Assembly: GCA_011053095.1 (NCBI GenBank)
Contig: DRHS01000231.1
Coordinates: 1-33,662 of the forward strand
Direction of reading: 5' to 3'
DNA: 33,662 nt
Origin: Bacteroides sp.
Lineage (GTDB): Bacteria; Bacteroidota; Bacteroidia; Bacteroidales; SM23-62
Shown here: positions 16,824 to 28,300 of the stretch, piece by piece
How positions within the stretch are numbered: position 1 is the first letter of the stretch
How the letters are laid out: each line of letters begins with the position of its first letter
The notes under the pieces: generated by a model
Seen by the model: the letters and a program-made list of their open reading frames with translations, nothing else
Database searches by the model: none
Told to the model about the DNA's origin: nothing
Translations under genes and position numbers: made by a program

Positions 16824-19800
16824 ATGAGTAAAAAAGCTCAAGAAAAAAATCCAACGCCGGAGAAGGACAGGATACAATTGAATCCCTTTCCCGGGCTGCG
16901 TCCTTTCGGCCTTGAAGAAAGCCATCTGTTTTTCGGACGGGAAGGACAAAGTGAGGAGGTTCTTCGACACCTGTCTGAAAATCGTTTTGTGGCTGTTATC
17001 GGAGCATCCGGGAGTGGTAAGTCTTCATTGATATACTGTGGACTCGTCCCAATACTGCATGGTGGATTTATCACAGATGCCGGGTCACGCTGGAAGATCA
17101 TTACAACACGTCCAGGCAATAATCCCATTGGTAACATGGCAATTTCAATTGCCGGGGCAGGAAAAGGTAGCTCGGAAGAAAAGGATGACAAAGATATTAA
17201 TATCATGTCTGCAATTCTCAACAGGTCATCCATGGGACTAACAGAAGCCCTGCGTCAGCATGTCTATGACGGCAAAAGTAATATTCTGCTGATGGTTGAC
17301 CAGTTCGAAGAACTGTTCAGGTTTAAGAAAAGCCGCCAGGATACGGTTTCCTTTAACGAGTCTGAGGCTTATGTTAAGCTTCTTGTTGAAGCAGTCCGTC
17401 AGTCTGAGGTACCTGTCTACATGGTTCTGACCATGCGCTCAGATTTTATTGGAGAATGTTCACAGTTCCAGGAACTTACAAGCCTGATAAATGAAAGCAA
17501 TTACCTGATTCCCCAGATGACCAGGGATGATTTCAAGGATGCCGTTACGGGTCCCGTCGCCGTTGGCGGAGCTTCAATCGATCCTAATCTTGTCACCCAG
17601 CTTCTTAATGATGTAGGGGATAACCCGGATCAGCTGCCCATTCTGCAGCACGCTCTTATGAGGACATGGGAATACTGGCAGCAGCAGAAAGATCTGGAAA
17701 GACCTCTTAGTATTTCAGATTATGAGGCAGTAGGAAGAATGGAAAAAGCCCTCTCAGAACATGCCAATGAAGCTTTTGAGGAGCTTTCACCAAAGGAAAA
17801 AATGATATGCGAAAGCATGTTTAAGACACTGACTGAAAAAGGAGGGGATAATATCGGCATCCGGCAACCTACAAGGATGGAGGTAATATCTGAAATTGCC
17901 ATAGCCGATCCTGAGGAGGTAGCTGCAGTGGTTGAAATATTCCGCAAGCCAGGCAGATCCTTCCTTATTCCCGCTCATCCGCTCCAATTGACCAGTAATT
18001 CGGTGGTAGATATATCACATGAGAGTATTATGAGGATTTGGGACCGGCTGAAAATATGGGTAGAGGAAGAAGCACAGGCTGTTCAGATGTACAGCAGGGT
18101 CTCTGAAGCCTCAGCCCTTTTCCAGGAAGGTAAAACAGGACTCTGGAGACCTCCCGACCTACAGCTTGCTCTCAACTGGAGGAAAAAACAGCAACCTACG
18201 CTTACCTGGGCGGAAAGATATAATCCTGCTTTCGAACGTGCCATGGTATTTCTTGAAACAAGTGAAAAGGATTTCATTGCTGAAGAGCAGAACAAAATCA
18301 GGCTGCAAAAAAGACAGCTGAGAAGAACAAGGGCTTTTGCTATGGTACTGGGGACTGCGGCAATTATTTCCATTGGAATAATGCTCTATGCATTTGTCCT
18401 CCGTGATGAAGCTGTTAAGGCACAGCAAGAGGCGGTACTCCAGAAATCCTATGCCGACAGTAGTGCATTGGTAGCCCAATTTCAGACAGAAATTGCTGTG
18501 GCACAGTCTGATACTGCAATGATGATGAGGGATAGTGCCGATGCCAGTGCCCTGGTTGCGATGGAAAACGCCCAGGAGGCAGACAGGCAATCCGGAATTG
18601 CCGCCAGGAACGCCCTAATTGCACAGGACAGTGCTGAAGCCGCTACACAGCAGAGGAATATTGCCCTTCAGCAGCAGCGGGAGGCCTTGCGGCAACAAGG
18701 ACTAGCAGAAGCGGCCAGTGATGAAGCATACCGGAGGCAGGTACTTTCAGTGTCCCAGTCAATGGCAGTAAAATCATTGCAGGTAGATAATGATACAACC
18801 CTGAAAGCCTTGCTTGCCTACCAGGCATACCTGTTTAATGAAAATAATGATGGACTTGTCCACCATACGGATGTGTATTCAGGTTTGTATGATGCTTTGA
18901 AATTCCTGAAAGGTCCATCGTATAATGTTTATACAGGGCACACCGATGCCGTTCGCTACCTTGTATTTGCCCCGGATAATAAAACTTTTTACAGCGCAGG
19001 GAGTGATGGCAAGATACTTCAATGGGACATAGAAGATAAAGATCATTCAATTGTGATTGAAAATCCATTGGTAAACAGGGTAATAGATGTCAGTGATGAT
19101 GGAAAATGGCTTGCCTGCGGTACGGATGGTAGCGGGGTTCAGCTTTTCCGGACGGGCTCATCATCTGCTGAACCGAGGATCCTGAGTACATCCGATAACC
19201 ATATCCGATCTCTTGATTTTCTTCCCGACAATAAGAGAATGTTCTCAGCCGGAACGGGCGGAGTTATAACGCTTTGGAATCTTGATAATGGACGGAGTGA
19301 AGTTTTTGCAACCATTGAATCACCTGTGGATGTTCTTGTGGTTTCAAGGGATGGAAAATATCTTGCTGCCGGAACCAGGGAAGGGCAGATTATCATTTAT
19401 GAGGTTGATAATTCCGAGTCATCATTTATACTCCATGAAGATCCGGGGAACTCCGTTCTTGCACTTGATTTTGGTGAGGATGACAGAATCCTTGCGAGCG
19501 GTGATATGCAGGGAAATGTAATTGTATGGGACTTCATGTCAAAATCAATGCTCAATAACCTGCGGGGTCACAGAGCCAGGATCACCCAGTTGAGATTCAG
19601 CCCTGACGGTAGTCTTCTCGCTACCTCAAGTAACGATGGATCGGTTCGATTGTGGGAGACCGCAAATCTGAATACTCAACCCATTGTTCTGTCCGCGAAC
19701 CAGGGATTTGTTTTTTGCGTGGCTTTTAGTCCGGATGGAGAACATATCCTTACGGGGAGTACAGATGAGGACAGACTGGTGATGTCACCAACTAAGACAG

Positions 19801-19949
19801 AGACAATGGTTACGGATATTTGCAATAGCATAGACAGAAATTTCTCGGAAGAAGAGTGGAACACCTATATCGGCACGGACATTCCATATGAGCAGACCTG
19901 CAAGGCGAAACCTGCCATTATCGGGGTAAAGCGATCCGGGGGAAATTAA
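16824..19949 (+). CDS. nSTAND NTPase with single TM span and seven-bladed WD40 propeller
   Basis: This 1041-residue STAND protein opens with the nSTAND1 signature FPGLRPFGLEESHLFFGRE (22-40). Walker A is GASGSGKSS (60-68) and Walker B is ILLMVDQFEE (154-163). TMRSDFIG (203-210) and LPILQHALMRTWEYW (271-285) complete the NTPase module, and ISHESIMRIWDRLK (397-410) closes the winged-helix part. A basic stretch (RLQKRQLRRTR, 493-503) precedes a TM span at about 504-525, then an Ala/Gln-rich coiled coil (about 526-650). Seven WD40-like blades run from about 700 to 990. The tail RNFSEEEWNTYIG...YEQTC matches the end typical of nSTAND1-WD40 proteins. Positive charge before the span predicts the NTPase inside and WD40 in the periplasm. 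It is likely switched by ligand-driven oligomerisation. Confidence 0.9.
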   Translation: MSKKAQEKNPTPEKDRIQLNPFPGLRPFGLEESHLFFGREGQSEEVLRHLSENRFVAVIGASGSGKSSLIYCGLVPILHGGFITDAGSRWKIITTRPGNNPIGNMAISIAGAGKGSSEEKDDKDINIMSAILNRSSMGLTEALRQHVYDGKSNILLMVDQFEELFRFKKSRQDTVSFNESEAYVKLLVEAVRQSEVPVYMVLTMRSDFIGECSQFQELTSLINESNYLIPQMTRDDFKDAVTGPVAVGGASIDPNLVTQLLNDVGDNPDQLPILQHALMRTWEYWQQQKDLERPLSISDYEAVGRMEKALSEHANEAFEELSPKEKMICESMFKTLTEKGGDNIGIRQPTRMEVISEIAIADPEEVAAVVEIFRKPGRSFLIPAHPLQLTSNSVVDISHESIMRIWDRLKIWVEEEAQAVQMYSRVSEASALFQEGKTGLWRPPDLQLALNWRKKQQPTLTWAERYNPAFERAMVFLETSEKDFIAEEQNKIRLQKRQLRRTRAFAMVLGTAAIISIGIMLYAFVLRDEAVKAQQEAVLQKSYADSSALVAQFQTEIAVAQSDTAMMMRDSADASALVAMENAQEADRQSGIAARNALIAQDSAEAATQQRNIALQQQREALRQQGLAEAASDEAYRRQVLSVSQSMAVKSLQVDNDTTLKALLAYQAYLFNENNDGLVHHTDVYSGLYDALKFLKGPSYNVYTGHTDAVRYLVFAPDNKTFYSAGSDGKILQWDIEDKDHSIVIENPLVNRVIDVSDDGKWLACGTDGSGVQLFRTGSSSAEPRILSTSDNHIRSLDFLPDNKRMFSAGTGGVITLWNLDNGRSEVFATIESPVDVLVVSRDGKYLAAGTREGQIIIYEVDNSESSFILHEDPGNSVLALDFGEDDRILASGDMQGNVIVWDFMSKSMLNNLRGHRARITQLRFSPDGSLLATSSNDGSVRLWETANLNTQPIVLSANQGFVFCVAFSPDGEHILTGSTDEDRLVMSPTKTETMVTDICNSIDRNFSEEEWNTYIGTDIPYEQTCKAKPAIIGVKRSGGN

Positions 19950-19972
19950 CTACTAAACCAATGAACTGACCT

Positions 19973-20992
19973 ATGAGATATCTTAAATACTTCATCCTGG
20001 TCCTGCCCATTGTGATTGCGTTGGAAGCGCAAGCACAGGAGGAGGATTGTGCCTTTAAACTGAGGGAAGCACAACAGCTTTACGATGCTGGACGGATAGA
20101 AACTATTCCTGAAATGCTCCAGGCATGTCTTGAAAGAGGATTTACCCAGGAAGACAGGCTTGCGGCTTTCAAGCTTATCATCCTCTGTCAGATATACGCT
20201 GATGATCTTGAGAAGGCTCATGCGGGAATGCTCTCTTTTTTAAAGAGATATCCCGAATATGAACTAACTACCACCGATCCGGTTGAATTCAGGTTTATCT
20301 TCGAAAAATATCGTACAAGGCCAATCCTGGATATTGGTGCCTTTGCAGGCGTTAGTCTAACCCATGGACTGATAAGCCAGCCCTTCACCCCATTCAATCT
20401 GAATAATGCAAAACCAAAATATACATCGGATGGATTTGGATTCCAGGCCGGTGCCCTGTTTAATTTCTACGCCAGCAGCAATATACAGATCAGCCTGGAA
20501 CCAATGTATGCACAAAGCAATTTTCAACTGGTATATGAGCAGGAACCCATTGAAGGAATTGCAACACTGGATCATCATGAGAAGCAGTCCTATCTGTATA
20601 TTCCTTTGTCTGGCACCTACGAATTTATAATTGGGAAGTTCAGGCCATATGCCCGGCTAGGATTTCAGTTGGGACTCCTTTTTGCAAACAATACCTCTTC
20701 TTCAGGTATTTTTGAAGGTCCGGATGAAGACAATCTTGAGAACAGGAACCAGTTGAATTACTGGGTCTTTGGAGGCGGTGGATTCAAATATAAGCTGAAC
20801 AAATCCTATATCTTTGTGGACCTGAGGTATAATGTGGGACTGAATCAATACCTGGTATCGCCTGATAAGCGATTTACACAACCCAACCACAACTGGGTTT
20901 ATATGTACCAGGATTCCGATTTCCGGCTGAATAGTTTTATGATAAGTGTGGGATATGCCCGGTCATTCTTCAACCCCAAAAGAGTCAATTAA
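19973..20992 (+). CDS. PorT-type outer-membrane beta-barrel protein with TPR-like N-terminus
   Basis: This 339-residue protein has a signal peptide (about 1-22, ending ALEAQAQ). A helical TPR-like region follows (about 25-115; QLYDAGRIETIPEMLQACL and a second helix pair). The C-terminal two thirds is a barrel of alternating strands ending in aromatic residues (GAFAGVSLTHG, FGFQAGALFNFY, FRPYARLGFQLGLLF, SYIFVDLRYNVGLNQYL, SFMISVGYARSFF). This fits the OMP_b-brl/PorT-like families of Bacteroidota. The N-terminal helices would sit in the periplasm, where they could meet the WD40 domain of the preceding protein (inference). The gene begins 23 nt after the STAND gene, and the lipoprotein gene follows after 3 nt. 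Confidence 0.8.
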   Translation: MRYLKYFILVLPIVIALEAQAQEEDCAFKLREAQQLYDAGRIETIPEMLQACLERGFTQEDRLAAFKLIILCQIYADDLEKAHAGMLSFLKRYPEYELTTTDPVEFRFIFEKYRTRPILDIGAFAGVSLTHGLISQPFTPFNLNNAKPKYTSDGFGFQAGALFNFYASSNIQISLEPMYAQSNFQLVYEQEPIEGIATLDHHEKQSYLYIPLSGTYEFIIGKFRPYARLGFQLGLLFANNTSSSGIFEGPDEDNLENRNQLNYWVFGGGGFKYKLNKSYIFVDLRYNVGLNQYLVSPDKRFTQPNHNWVYMYQDSDFRLNSFMISVGYARSFFNPKRVN

Positions 20993-20995
20993 ACT

Positions 20996-22216
20996 ATGAA
21001 AACGTTCAGATATTTACCTGTCATCTTAGCTCTGCTTCTTGCAGCCTGCAATAAGTATGACATTCAGCCTGAACAGGCGAAAGGATTTATTAAATTCTTC
21101 TCAGACACAGACCTGAATGAATCCGGAGTTGATGTTAAGCAAACACCGGATGGTGGATATGTTGCAATCGGAAACTCCATTGCAGAGGGATCAGGTTTAA
21201 GTGATATATATCTTGTAAAGACTGATCAGTACGGCAATGAGGAATCATGGAGCCCTGTCATTTTGGGTGGAGATTTTGACGATGTTGCCACCAGTCTTCA
21301 GGTTGTTTCCGATGGATATGTAATCCTCGGTTATTCCAAAATGGATGCAGATTCTTCCTATGATATGTACATCCTGAAAACTGATTTACAGGGGAATAAA
21401 CTTTGGGAAAACTGGGTTGAAGGAAGCGAAGATGACCGGGGATCCAATCTGATTGCTACTGCAGATGGTGGATTTATTGCCTCCGGAGTAACAAGAAGCC
21501 ATGGCTTGGGAGTTCAGAATGCCTGGCTGGTTGTTTTTGATGCCGATGGTAAAAGGGTTTCAATATTAAATAACACTGCAGGTTATAGCAATACAACTAT
21601 AGTTGACACTTATATAACTGAAGGTGAGCACTTCTACCTGGTGAGTGCAGTTCTGGCTGAGGATAATAACCGGATGCATTTGTTTCCTGTTGACAAGACA
21701 TATCCAAGTCTGGTATACCCCGGTGTTATAATCCCCGATGGCAGTAGCCCGAATCTATCAATAAATAGTATGGAGGCATTAAGCGGAGGAGATTTTCTGC
21801 TCTGTGGTTCGGTCAATGCTTCTTCTGGTTTTAGTGAAATATATCTGGCCAGGTTTCATCCCGCTTCGACCAGTGTTCAGACCACTTTTTCCATAGTATG
21901 GGAAACAACACATGAGTCCGAAGATCCAAGTGATCAAGCCGATTTCTTTGGAAACTCAGTGCGAGTTATTGATGATAATACCTTCGCTGTTATCGGGACA
22001 AAACGAGAAACAGGCAATGATGATATCATTCTATTGTTGGTGGATGCCGATGGAAATGAAAAAAGCAGAACCTATTACGGCGACGAGGGATTCCAGCTTG
22101 GAGAGGGACTTGATTTCACTTCTTCGGATAACGGACTCATTATCGTGGGAACCAACGGTGCTGAGGATAATTCCATGATTTCCCTGCTAAAAACCGATTC
22201 CTCAGGAAAGTTATAA
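20996..22216 (+). CDS. Lipoprotein with propeller-type repeats
   Basis: This 406-residue lipoprotein has a type II signal peptide with lipobox LAAC (15-18), so Cys18 is the lipidated residue. The mature part has about six repeats of 45-55 residues of the form GGYVAIGNS...SDIYLVKTDQYGNEESW. This is the pattern seen in many Bacteroidota secreted beta-propeller proteins. Clear copies begin near residues 50, 100, 150 and 260, with a final GLIIVGTNGAEDNSMISLLKTD at the C-terminus. The residues after Cys (NKYDIQ) are not the strongly acidic surface-export signal, so the side of the outer membrane is unclear. It lies 3 nt after the barrel gene and is the last tightly packed member of the operon. Its partner and ligand are unknown. 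Confidence 0.8.
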   Translation: MKTFRYLPVILALLLAACNKYDIQPEQAKGFIKFFSDTDLNESGVDVKQTPDGGYVAIGNSIAEGSGLSDIYLVKTDQYGNEESWSPVILGGDFDDVATSLQVVSDGYVILGYSKMDADSSYDMYILKTDLQGNKLWENWVEGSEDDRGSNLIATADGGFIASGVTRSHGLGVQNAWLVVFDADGKRVSILNNTAGYSNTTIVDTYITEGEHFYLVSAVLAEDNNRMHLFPVDKTYPSLVYPGVIIPDGSSPNLSINSMEALSGGDFLLCGSVNASSGFSEIYLARFHPASTSVQTTFSIVWETTHESEDPSDQADFFGNSVRVIDDNTFAVIGTKRETGNDDIILLLVDADGNEKSRTYYGDEGFQLGEGLDFTSSDNGLIIVGTNGAEDNSMISLLKTDSSGKL

Positions 22217-22317
22217 ACAGAGAGGTATTTTAAGCAACCTAAAGGGTTATAATCGGGTCTTGCACATAATATACTGTAAATAATATCGTTCGGTCTCTAT
22301 TATAAAATATACAAGCC

Positions 22318-25300
22318 ATGAATATTAGGAGATTTTACCTTACCATAATATTAATACTGGGAGCTGTTGCATTGGCAAATGCCCAAAGTGTTTCCTTCGA
22401 TGACAACTCCGTTGACGAAACAGAGCTGTATCCAACAGGCACCGACATAAATATTACACTAACTGGCGCGACCTGGATAACACCCTTGGAGACGACCGAT
22501 TTCAGTTTTGCAAGTGCACCTGCAGGTGTTAGTATTACAGCAGTCAATGATGTAACTACGACCACGGCAACTCTCACACTGACTTTAACTGTGGATTTTG
22601 ATATCGATTATATCGCAGCCACGGTAACTGTCGCAGATGCCGCAACTGACTATTCTGGAGACCTTGAGACTGACGATGACCTGGCATTTATAGCAGATGT
22701 TGAAACGGCAACCTTTGGTGCCTCGAGTCCTGCAACATTAACTGAAAGGAATGTGGATGGTAACAGTTACATACATATTAATTTGGGAGGCGATGAGAAG
22801 TTTGTTAGTCATGGCAGTTTGACTACAACAAATTTTACACTTGTTGGATTTCCGGCCAGTATTAGTCTCTCAGATATGATAACAACCGGGGGTACCAAAA
22901 CAGGAGTTTCTCAGGCGGTTATTAAAATTGATTATACTCCAGGGGACTTCGATACAGATATCACTGGCTCCATAAGCATTCATCCGTCTGTATTGGTTCA
23001 ATCAACGAGTGCTCTGACAACAACGGTTGATATGACGATAACCCATGTTGAAGAAATTGTTGAAGTTACAGCTTCCTCTAATATGAGTGAAATGGACCTG
23101 GATGATGCTACCATTCAGCTTACGCTGACAGATGATGTAACACCGAATCAGGCATTTACTGCTGCAGATTTTGTACTTAATGGTTTTCCCGCTAATACGA
23201 CTATTGGGGGCGTAGTGAGGAATTCACCAACCCGGATGACCCTTAGCCTGGATTATGCTCCTGTTAATGATATGAATGCAGCGATCAGTAGTGCAAGTAT
23301 TGAGGTAAAACCCAGTATACTTACCTGGAATAAGCCGAATAATTTATCAACGACTGCTGACATTTCAATAGGATATACTGACGAGTCTGTATCTATGACA
23401 AGTTCCAATAATCTGAGCGAGCAGACCCTGAACATTGCCTCGCTTGATCTAACCCTTTTAAATGATTTCACACTTCTTAAAGACCAGTCATTAGGCACTG
23501 GAGGTTTCACCTTAAATGGTTTTCATACAGGAACCACGGTGGAGAGTGCTGTCAGTAATACAGCCGGGGATGTGATTACCATCAACCTGGATTATACTCA
23601 TTCAGTAGATCTGGATGCAGATATTACCACTGCCAGTATTGATATAGATCCATCCCTTCTCACATTTAATAATGATGATAATTTATCAACACCTGCTGAC
23701 ATTACAATAGGCCATTCTATTGAGTCTGCTTCTTTATCAAATTCGAATGACCTGAGCGAGCAGACCCTGAACACTGCCTGGATCGAACTCACACTTGCAA
23801 ATGATCTTACACTTCTAAAAGACCAGATCTTGAGTACTACAGGTTTCAGCTTGAATAATTTTCCGACCGGGACCACGATTGAGAGTGTTGCAAGTAATTT
23901 AGCCGGGGATAAGATTACAGTTAACCTGAATTATAATCATTCAGTTGATCTAGATGCAGATATTACCAATGCCAGCATTGATATCCCTGCCTCTGCTCTT
24001 ACCTGGAATGTTGATAATGTTATAAAATCAGCTGACTTTACAATAGGACATTCTATCGAGTCAGTTGCCGAAACAGCTTCAAGTAACCTGACCGAGGCAA
24101 ACCTGGATAATGGATCGATTACTCTTACCCTTACGAATGATGTAACCACAAACACAGGGTCAATACTTTCGAGCCATTTCACATTAACTAACTTTCCGAA
24201 CGGGACAGATATTGAGAGCGTCAACAGTGATGGAACAGTAATCACAATCCTCCTGAGTTTTACCGGTGAAGATTTTGACAATACCATATCGAATGCCCAA
24301 ATTTCAGTTCTGCCAACAATTCTCACCTGGAATACTAGTGCACTGACTGCTGACATCTCTGACATAACAGCTACTCCTGTGAGCGTTGACATCACTCAGG
24401 ACAGTAGAGTTGAATCACAGCTCTATACTGCGGAAAATGTTATTGAGGTTGTACTAACCGGTACAGGGTTTGTTAATTCAGGGAGTATTCCTTCCACGAG
24501 TTTCACCCTTACAGATGCACCTCTAGGAGTTTCTATAAGCGATATCGATATCACTAGTGCCACAACAGCTGATGTTTCCCTTCAAGCAACCCTTGATTTC
24601 GATGTTAGTTCCTTATTGGCCTATATTACGATTCCTGATGCTGAAGTTACCAGCAATATCGGGGACCTGACAACTGATTATATACAGTTCTTGCGTCTTA
24701 TTGAATCGGCTGGTCTCTCCTCCAGCCCCGTACAGCTCGATGAGAGCAATATGGATGGGACCAGTTATATTCGTATACCCCTTACAGACGAAACATTTGT
24801 TAACCATGCATTACTTTCTCACTTAGATTTCCTCCCACTTATTGGTTTCCCTCCTGGTGTAAGCCTTACCGGAATGAAAACAAGTGGAACTACCCTGACA
24901 ACTGAAACTGAGGCTGTAATTTTTATTGATTATACTCCGGGCGACTTCGACGCAAGCTTTTCTACTGCCCATGTAAGTATTCCTGCGGATAAACTTACGC
25001 AATCATCTGCAGTGCTGCTTACCAGTAATATCTCCGTATTGCACCTGATTGAATCCGTAAGCATATCCGCTAACAACCTGGACGAGCAAAACCTTGATAA
25101 TGGATCGATTACTCTTACGCTCACGAATGATGAAACGACAACTAAATCAGGATCGTTAGATGTGAACGATTTCATATTCACTGGATTACCTTCTGGAACC
25201 AGCATACAAGGCATAACAAGTGATGCTACCGGTAAAATAATCACAATCCTCCTGGATTTTACCCCTGGAGTTGATTTTGATACAGACATAGTTGGAGCAG

Positions 25301-28300
25301 AAGTTACAGTTAAGTCCAGCATTCTAACATTTAGTAAGCTTAGTCCATTAACTGCAATTATACCTGATATTGTAGCTTCAATTGAATCCGTAAGCATAAC
25401 AGCTTCCACCAACCTGGACGAGCAAAATTTGGATAATGGAACAATTACACTCACTCTCACCAATGACGAGACGCCAATCAAAGCAGGATTGTTAGATGTG
25501 AACGATTTCACTTTCACTAATTTACCTTCTGGAACAACGATAGAAAGCATTACTAGTGATGGCACTGGCAAAATAATCACAATCCTCCTGGCTTATACTC
25601 CTGGTGATTTTGATAACAACATAACTGATGCCCTGGTTACAGTATTGCCCGCTACACTCACCTATAATACTGGTGGATCCCTGAGTACAAGCCCCTATAC
25701 TATAACAGCTTCTACTGAATCTGTAGCCATAACCAGTTCCGGTAACCTGGATGAGCAAAACCTGGATAAGGGAACCATTGTACTTACACTGACAAATGAT
25801 CAAACGATCACATCAGGGGCGATCGATTCAATCCATTTCAGGTTTGATAATTTACCTCCCGGAACAAGCATTGAAAGCATTGGTTCTGATATTGGACGAA
25901 CGATAATTACGATTGAACTGAATTTTGACAATTACTTTGATTTTGATGATCCGATAGATAATGTAGCAATTGCTGTCAGGCCTTCCATTCTTACATGGAA
26001 TCTTACTGATTCACTACCAACATCTGATTTTCTGATTGCAGATTATGATGAAACTCCTCAGGCATTTATGACTTCTAGTTCCTGGCTAAGGGAATTCTTC
26101 CTGGATACTATGAGCATGGATATTAAGTTCGAGGAGGAAGTCTTTAAAAGAAATATCAGTATTAATACTACTGATTTCGTTATTGAAAACGGTCCCACAG
26201 GACTCTCGGTCAATGGACTCACTAACCTGGCTGATTCTTCCATTACTTTGGAGCTCGAATTTGACGGTACTGATTTTGACGATTCATTAACCAATGTAAT
26301 GATTGCCATCAAAAATGAAGTTCTTGTTCAACAGGAAACAGATTTCCTCCGAACGGATCCATTTACGATAAAGGCGAACATTGAACCGGTTATTTCGGAT
26401 GTAAGCATAACCGATGATACTGCCAAAATCGATGATGTGATTATGGCAACCATTGTTCTTTCGGAGTATACCGAAGACTCGATGTATTTACTTGTCCCAG
26501 GCGCAAAAATTGGAGGTTATCCAATTGATTCAATGAAATGGGTGAGTCATAACCTGTACAATGCATGGTTTACCCTTGCAGAAGGAGGTGCAGATTACTT
26601 TGCTCCGGATAATATCCCGGTTTCCGAATTCCAACTGGATGACTTTCCTGTTGAGGGTATTCCCTATAACAGTCTTATAGATCAGGATTTTGACCATCTT
26701 GACGCAAACAAACCAGTTGTACAATCGCTGACGGCAATCGGACAGGCAGATAAACAAATAGGTGATGAGGTCATTTTACTTATTTCTGCTTTTGAAGAGG
26801 ACCTTACCATAGAGGATTCATCCGTGATAAACATGGAGTATATTACGGAAGACTGGGTGAATTATGACCAGATCGGAGGCGGCACCTATACCCTGACTTA
26901 TACAATACAGCCGGATGACCAGGATGTGGATACAGGTAAACTTGTAAGCAGGGTCTATTTAAGGGACTTTGCGGGTAACATCAATGATACCTGTCCGAAG
27001 ATCAAACCCAATAGCCTCACCATCGATGCCAGTGCTCCATCGATCATTAGCATGACCAATACAACAGGAGCCAGCTCTGCGATTATCGGTGATACCGTTG
27101 AATTAACGATCGTTTCCGATGGTACAGATTACCATTTAACAGAGGATTCAAAGGTGAATGGAATAAAGCCTGAACACGGATTAATACTTGACCGGTCAGG
27201 TACTACATATTACGTAAGATACAGGGTTAAAGAGGGAGATGATCCGGTGGAAACTCAGGGCCTCCTTAAGGCCAGGATTACCCTGGAAGACCCATCAGGG
27301 AATACAAGTCCTACGGATACAACCATTGCCAATAACGATATTCTAGTCTATCCAGAGAAACCAACTGCCACCCTTACAGGGAATGACGAGATTTGCTATA
27401 ATGATACCGCCATACTGTTCGTAAACCTTACAGGTACCGGACCATGGGATATAACCTATTCGGATCCGGACAGCAGCTACCAGGTATTCGGGATCCCGAC
27501 ATCTCCTCATACGATCCGCCTGAGTCCACAGACAAATACAGATTATAAGATGGATTCTGTAAGCGATGCCACCGGCAACTTTAACAATGGCGCCGGCATG
27601 TCAACAGTTGTAGTCAATCCACTTCCCATCCCTGTAATTACAAATCTGGATAATGTTTATGCTGAAACCGACACAACAATCTATGAGCTGATAGGTGATC
27701 CTGCCGGGGGTGTTTTTTCAGGCCCCGGTGTAAGTAATCCCCTCCCATGGAATTATGTATTCAAACCAGCTGTTTCCGGACTGACCGAAGGGAATCCACA
27801 TACCATAAAGTATGAATTCATTGACAATGAAGGTTGCTATGAGGATACAACTCAAAAAGTGGATATAGTGGAGGCCGATGTGAAATATGTCTACCAGAAA
27901 CCCGATAAATGGGCATGTTTTCTTGATGACAGTTACACCATTGCGCTATATAATACAAGTGAGAGTAATGGCACATTTACCGTTATATCAGGGACTGACA
28001 CACCCGGCTTTGTTGACAGCGTTTTCTATGAGGAATCCTGGGTGTCAGATTCAAATTGGGATATTCTTACCCTTCATCCATCATCTTTTAACTGGGGATT
28101 TAGTCCTTACGATGAACCTCATGATTATATCATTTTGTACTCATATTTCAATAAGGATGGTGTAGAAGTTCAGGCTCCGGAACTCAGGTTAGACATTGAA
28201 TTCTTTCAAGATGCAAAAATCATATCACTTGTTGGTACAACAGATAAGGTATTTTGCAGCTCGGTCAACCCACTGCTGATCAAGGGAAACTGGGAAGGGG

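Noticed and set aside
22217-22317. Terminator between the lipoprotein and giant genes
   Set aside because: Only a 4-bp AACC/GGTT stem is visible and no T-tract follows.
24930-25580. 216-residue - strand frame opposite the giant gene repeats
   Set aside because: It is itself repetitive in step with the sense-strand repeats, as expected for an antisense shadow.
22387-26373. Regular repeats considered as a CRISPR array
   Set aside because: Units exceed 300 bp, are in frame, diverged and protein coding; there are no short identical repeats with unique spacers.
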